Shown piece after piece: positions 6,198 to 8,874 of a stretch of 8,874 bases of DNA; the first letter of the stretch is position 1; the number at the start of each line of letters is the position of its first letter. The notes beneath the pieces were generated by a model that worked only from the letters and a program-made list of their open reading frames with translations, made no database searches and had not been told where the DNA came from. The position numbers and the translations under genes were made by a program. Source of the stretch: Bacteroidota bacterium (GTDB lineage Bacteria; Bacteroidota; Bacteroidia; Bacteroidales; Tenuifilaceae); NCBI GenBank assembly GCA_023406715.1, contig JAEXVC010000158.1:1-8874 (forward strand), read 5' to 3'.

Positions 6198-6743
6198 TCA
6201 ATTATTATTTTTCTCACACCAATCCTTTTCAAGTAAAGCATAAATCAAATCGTCAACCCATTTCCCATTTATCAATAAACTCTCAACAAAGTGAGCCTCT
6301 TTTCTAAATCCTATCCTTTCCACAAGTCGTATTGAGTTTGTATTACTAGGGTCAATTGATGCAATTATTCGATGTTTATTCAAATCGTTAAATAAATAGT
6401 CAATCACTTTTTTTAAAGATTCTGTTGCAAAGCCTTTATTCTGAAAGTCTTTATTTAGTGTACATCCAATTTCTACCTGTTTATTTTCGTTATCAATGAA
6501 GTGAATTCCAATATCGCCAACTATTCTTTGAGTTTCCTTGTCAACAATAACCATCTGAAACCATGTATTTGGCTCGTTAATCTGGGCTGAGGTTTTTTGG
6601 ATAAACACCTCTACATCCTCCAATGTATCTGGAATCCATCCTTGGTATTTGTTTGTCTCTTTATCGCGACGATAATAAAATATCTCATTCTTATCGTCAA
6701 TGGTTACTGGTCTAATTAATAATCGTTTTGTTTCTAGTTGCAT
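6198..6743 (-). CDS. GNAT-family N-acetyltransferase (RimJ/RimL-like)
   Basis: This is a 181-residue acetyl-CoA-dependent acetyltransferase of the Acetyltransf_3 type. The N-terminus LETKRLLIRPVTIDD is the typical first strand and helix. The central EIGCTLNKDFQNKGFATESL (91-110) contains the acetyl-CoA pyrophosphate loop Q-N-K-G-F-A. The segment NTNSIRLVERIGFRKEA (134-150) is the usual motif B region. The substrate is unknown: relatives modify ribosomal proteins, small molecules or antibiotics, and nothing here discriminates between these. The start ATG at 6743 directly precedes the family N-terminus. It lies 26 bases downstream of the DUF1398 gene on the same strand with no terminator between, so the two are probably co-transcribed, ending at the terminator at 6166. 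Confidence 0.9.
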   Translation of the reverse strand: MQLETKRLLIRPVTIDDKNEIFYYRRDKETNKYQGWIPDTLEDVEVFIQKTSAQINEPNTWFQMVIVDKETQRIVGDIGIHFIDNENKQVEIGCTLNKDFQNKGFATESLKKVIDYLFNDLNKHRIIASIDPSNTNSIRLVERIGFRKEAHFVESLLINGKWVDDLIYALLEKDWCEKNNN

Positions 6744-6769
6744 TTATCCAACTGTTTTAAATTACCTAT

Positions 6770-7159
6770 TTATTGAGGTATTTGCTCTACCAAAATTTTA
6801 TTCCCAGCTTTGTCGTAATATGTGCAAGTCATATCTACTAGGCTAACATACCATTTCTCAATTCCTGTTTCGGCGCAGTGCTTACAGAATGTATAGTAGT
6901 CGGTTTCTCCCTGTTGATGAATTTTTAGGTAATGGATAAACTTTTCTTTACTGCTAATACCAGCAATTTCGAGGTTGGCATATTGAGGTTGAGACTCTGT
7001 TTTAAAATCATTGTTACCGAAGTACTCGGTATGGCTGTCAATTACCCAAGTCTCAAATCCAATTACACCTAATTGTTTTATTTCCTTGATGTACTTAGGA
7101 AAGTCAGCTCCAGTTTTTACCTTGCTGTGAGCCAACTCTATTTGTTCAACTGTAAACAT
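6770..7159 (-). CDS. DUF1398 family protein (YbcV-like)
   Basis: This 129-residue cytoplasmic protein of unknown function matches DUF1398 from end to end. It opens with MFTVEQIELAHSKVKTGADF, has GVIGFETWVIDSHTEYFG (31-48), the HQQGETDYYTFCKHCAETGI block (81-100, with two Cys and a His), and the tail CTYYDKAGNKILVEQIP. The length equals that of the family. Databases sometimes label such proteins phage envelope protein; I see no phage genes nearby and do not adopt that label. It is the upstream gene of a likely pair with the acetyltransferase. A possible weak -7 box (TAGACTTG, one mismatch) lies at 7192-7199 on the minus strand. Confidence 0.85.
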   Translation of the reverse strand: MFTVEQIELAHSKVKTGADFPKYIKEIKQLGVIGFETWVIDSHTEYFGNNDFKTESQPQYANLEIAGISSKEKFIHYLKIHQQGETDYYTFCKHCAETGIEKWYVSLVDMTCTYYDKAGNKILVEQIPQ

Positions 7160-7218
7160 TTTTGTTTTTTTAGATTGATGAACTGCTCTAACAAGTCTAC
7201 GACGGTAAAACGTTGTTC

Positions 7219-7240
7219 GGCTTAGGCTTCAGCCTAAGTC
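7219..7240. repeat. Hairpin with CTTAGGCT / AGCCTAAG arms
   Basis: CTTAGGCT (7221-7228) pairs with AGCCTAAG (7231-7238) across TC. A G-T and a G-C pair extend it to 7219-7240. It is the first of three stem-loops packed into about 85 bases upstream of the DUF1398 gene and downstream of the 386-residue gene. It resembles REP-type palindromes by shape; that is an inference. Confidence 0.75.
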
Positions 7241-7251
7241 GCTTATATCCT

Positions 7252-7268
7252 AACAGGCTAAGCCTGTT
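7252..7268. repeat. Palindrome AACAGGCT / AGCCTGTT
   Basis: There are perfect 8-bp arms (7252-7259 and 7261-7268) around one A. It shares the AGGCT/AGCCT core with the hairpin at 7219. It directly abuts direct-repeat copy B, as the palindrome at 5874 nearly abuts copy A. Confidence 0.75.
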
Positions 7269-7333
7269 TTAATAGTCCGACGGCGGCAAAGCCGACCGCC
7301 GAACACTATTTGTCTATTAACTTTTGCAATCTC
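7268..7333 (+). repeat. Intergenic repeat, copy B (about 66 bp)
   Basis: This is the second copy of the element at 5906-5970, same orientation. It starts TTTAATAGTCCGACGGC and ends CTTTTGCAATCTC. It carries a stronger GC stem than copy A: CGGCGG (7281-7286) with CCGCCG (7296-7301), plus an alternative GGC-AAA-GCC inside. The similarity possibly extends to about 7347, just short of the stop of the 386-residue gene at 7358. No other clear terminator is seen for that gene, so this cluster may do that work. Confidence 0.75.
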
Positions 7334-7357
7334 AGCCCAACAGGGGAACAAGTTATT

Positions 7358-8518
7358 TTATTTTACAAATTTTTTGAAATCCTCTTTTATGAACTGATTC
7401 GGCTTCCATTTCCTGAGTAATTTATCTAGAAAAAAGGTATCTGCAACACTTAAAGATGTTGCTGCAAGCGTACCAATCCCTCCTGCTCCTAAAAAATCAG
7501 TCAGAATTCCAACCCCTTCAAAAATTGTAAATCTACCAATCTTTGTTGGTACTCTATCTAGCCACGTTTCTTTTTCAAGAGCTTTTGAGTATTCTTCGAT
7601 GAAATCAGATTCATTACTTAAATCATTCTTCCATTCTTTAAATTTTTCTGCTTTTTCTAATAATTTAATTAAATCCTTATATGACTTATTACCCTCATTT
7701 ATTATCAATGCTAAATTCTTATAGTTTGGTAAAGCAATTTTTTGAAACTTATTAATTACGTCTCGGTTTAGTTGTGCTTTTTCAAATATATTCTCAAACT
7801 TTAGATTGATTATTTTTGAGTTATGAGAGGTTGTGAATATTTCGGAATTATTATTAAGCGCAACCTGAATGTCACCATATGATTCTGCTAAATCTAACAT
7901 TAATGAAGTTGGAGAAAAATCAAAGTGAACATTGTTTATTGTTGCAATTTCTTTAAGTTTTTCTAAGTTGAGATTTGTAATATGCTCAAATGTATATCCA
8001 TCTACATCTTTAAAGTCATAAAACCATTCTTTACCTAGAAATTCTTTTTCGTAATTGATTTCTTTTAGAAAAGAGTTGATAATTTGTCGTATAAATTCTG
8101 TTTCTCTGATTGAGTCTCTAATATCAATTAATATATCTGGGTTATATCTGTATGAATGAGTAATAGAAGCAAAACCTAAAGCATTTCTTCTTGCTTTACC
8201 TTGCTTTTCATAAAGATTGTAAAAAGCTTCATATATAATTTCAAAATGTTTGTCAACATTTTGAACAGTCATTAAATCTATGAAAAATAAATTGTTTTTA
8301 GTTCCTGCTCCGAATATATTCTCTTTAGTGTGAATTGATAAGTTGTTTTTTTCAATCAAATATTTAATCTCATCAACACCACATAAACGAAATAGTTTTG
8401 TTAAACTATCCTTATCTATTAATAAATTGGTATTGTTGTAAAACAATAAGCACTCTGCTAGATATCCTATATCAAGAGGGTTTGAAGAATTTATCTTAAT
8501 CGTTATAGAATCAAGCAT
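7358..8518 (-). CDS. Unrecognised 386-residue protein, AT-rich, hydrophobic C-terminus
   Basis: I do not recognise the function. The N-terminal third is mixed alpha/beta (MLDSITIKIN, then DIGYLAECLLFYNNTNLLID, residues 16-35). The middle is rich in Lys, Asn, Ile and Glu and mostly helical, with a charged, possibly coiled segment at about 283-316. Residues 328-366 form a glycine-rich hydrophobic stretch (GRFTIFEGVGILTDFLGAGG, then IGTLAATSLSVAD), followed by FFLDKLLRKWKPNQFIKEDF. This could be one or two membrane-inserting helices or a buried helical hairpin. There is no signal peptide and no nuclease, ATPase or DNA-binding motif that I can see. It is visibly more AT-rich than its neighbours (for example 11 G/C in the 60 bases from 7621, against 27 in the 60 from 3061), which suggests acquisition by transfer. 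It is transcribed alone. A membrane-acting accessory or defence effector is only a guess. Confidence 0.7.
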   Translation of the reverse strand: MLDSITIKINSSNPLDIGYLAECLLFYNNTNLLIDKDSLTKLFRLCGVDEIKYLIEKNNLSIHTKENIFGAGTKNNLFFIDLMTVQNVDKHFEIIYEAFYNLYEKQGKARRNALGFASITHSYRYNPDILIDIRDSIRETEFIRQIINSFLKEINYEKEFLGKEWFYDFKDVDGYTFEHITNLNLEKLKEIATINNVHFDFSPTSLMLDLAESYGDIQVALNNNSEIFTTSHNSKIINLKFENIFEKAQLNRDVINKFQKIALPNYKNLALIINEGNKSYKDLIKLLEKAEKFKEWKNDLSNESDFIEEYSKALEKETWLDRVPTKIGRFTIFEGVGILTDFLGAGGIGTLAATSLSVADTFFLDKLLRKWKPNQFIKEDFKKFVK

Positions 8519-8556
8519 TTATCTAATCTATTTAATCAATAATCGAACTTAACTTT

Positions 8557-8585
8557 AAAAATTATACAGAACTAGTATTGCACAA
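8557..8585 (-). promoter_or_regulatory. Candidate promoter of the 386-residue gene
   Basis: On the minus strand TTG (8585-8583), an 18-base spacer and TAATTTTT (8564-8557, one mismatch to TAnnTTTG) approximate the Bacteroidota -33/-7 arrangement. The leader to the ATG at 8518 would be about 32 bases. The region is very AT-rich, so chance matches are likely. Confidence 0.35.
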
Positions 8586-8643
8586 TAAATTTATAAAAAC
8601 TTAAACAAAAGCAACCCTTTACCTCAACATATTTACATTAAAT

Positions 8644-8670
8644 AAAAAAGGGTAGGAAACTCCTACCCTT
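8644..8670 (-). terminator. Intrinsic terminator of gcvP
   Basis: On the minus strand AAGGGTAGGA and TCCTACCCTT form a perfect 10-bp stem around a 3-base loop (8648-8657 and 8661-8670), running into a U-tract (8649-8644). It lies 22 bases past the gcvP stop. Confidence 0.9.
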
Positions 8671-8691
8671 CTTAAATCTATCAATTTAAAA

Positions 8692-8874
8692 TTACATATA
8701 GTCCTCAATTGGAGCGCAGGTGCAAACAAGGTTTCTGTCGCCGTAGCCAGAATCAATCTTGCTAACGTATGGCCAGAATTTGTTCGATGCAATCCATTCC
8801 AATGGGTATGCAGCCTGTTTACGGGTGTAAGCGTGCTTCCACTCGTCGGCGCTTACCTCTGGTGCTGTATGAGG
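8692..8874 (-). CDS. gcvP: Glycine dehydrogenase (decarboxylating), 3' end of gene
   Basis: This is the P-protein of the glycine cleavage system, which decarboxylates glycine with pyridoxal phosphate and passes the aminomethyl group to the lipoyl H-protein. Only the last 60 codons are in the window; the 5' part lies past the right edge. The frame gives PHTAPEVSADEWKHAYTRKQ, then AAYPLEWIASNKFWPYVSKI, then DSGYGDRNLVCTCAPIEDYM before TAA. This is the characteristic GcvP C-terminus: the PHT block, the R-K-Q-A-A-Y-P segment, the K-F-W-P-x-V-S-K-I-D motif and the D-R-N-L-V-C-x-C-x-P ending. The catalytic lysine is upstream, out of view. Codon use looks like the other housekeeping genes here and unlike the AT-rich gene next to it. 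Confidence 0.95.
   Translation of the reverse strand, partial: PHTAPEVSADEWKHAYTRKQAAYPLEWIASNKFWPYVSKIDSGYGDRNLVCTCAPIEDYM

Noticed and set aside
6770..7159. Prophage remnant suggested by the phage envelope label of DUF1398 relatives
   Set aside because: No integrase, capsid, tail or lysis gene is visible, and the family is common in ordinary chromosomes.
6198..7159. GNAT plus small upstream gene as a toxin-antitoxin pair
   Set aside because: The upstream partner is DUF1398, not a ribbon-helix-helix (DUF1778) antitoxin, and the GNAT has the RimJ/RimL layout rather than that of TacT-type toxins.

Overview
The window looks like a chromosomal segment from a Bacteroidota bacterium, probably class Bacteroidia; I cannot name the genus. 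Three things support this. The protein families have a Bacteroidota flavour (short deoxynucleoside kinase, OmpA/TPR lipoprotein, short TrmH-type methyltransferase). Purine-rich Shine-Dalgarno sites are largely absent before the starts. The Bacteroidota -7 promoter box TAnnTTTG fits exactly upstream of three genes.

Layout. Bases 1-413 hold the 3' end of a deoxynucleoside kinase gene. Bases 519-2222 encode a large lipoprotein with OmpA-like and TPR-like parts, which converges on a TrmH/SpoU RNA methyltransferase (2292-2831, minus) across a perfect 17-bp two-way terminator. The methyltransferase is divergent from sucC (2909-4096, succinyl-CoA synthetase beta). sucC converges on a small DUF2892 membrane protein (4151-4339, minus) across a second perfect 18-bp terminator. 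Arginine deiminase (4396-5667, minus) lies just upstream of that membrane gene with its own promoter. From about 5690 to 8520 the character changes. There is a 530-base gap rich in hairpins, a GNAT acetyltransferase and DUF1398 gene pair, a second hairpin cluster, and a strikingly AT-rich gene for an unrecognised 386-residue protein. The window ends in the 3' end of gcvP (glycine decarboxylase, minus), with its own terminator.

How the parts relate. The housekeeping genes are metabolic or envelope functions in separate short transcription units: nucleoside salvage, TCA cycle, arginine breakdown, glycine cleavage. sucC has no sucD beside it, and arginine deiminase has no arcB or arcC beside it. 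The most unusual material is non-coding. One roughly 66-bp repeat occurs twice in direct orientation (5906-5970 and 7268-7333, about 82% identical by hand alignment) and brackets the GNAT/DUF1398 pair. Both copies directly follow a strong palindrome. A separate pair of palindromes (5874-5898 and 5994-6018) differs by changes that preserve base pairing. These look like members of a palindromic intergenic repeat family.

I see no rRNA, tRNA, CRISPR array, insertion sequence or complete known defence system. The 386-residue protein is the only candidate for undescribed biology among the genes, and the evidence for it is limited to composition, position and its hydrophobic C-terminus.
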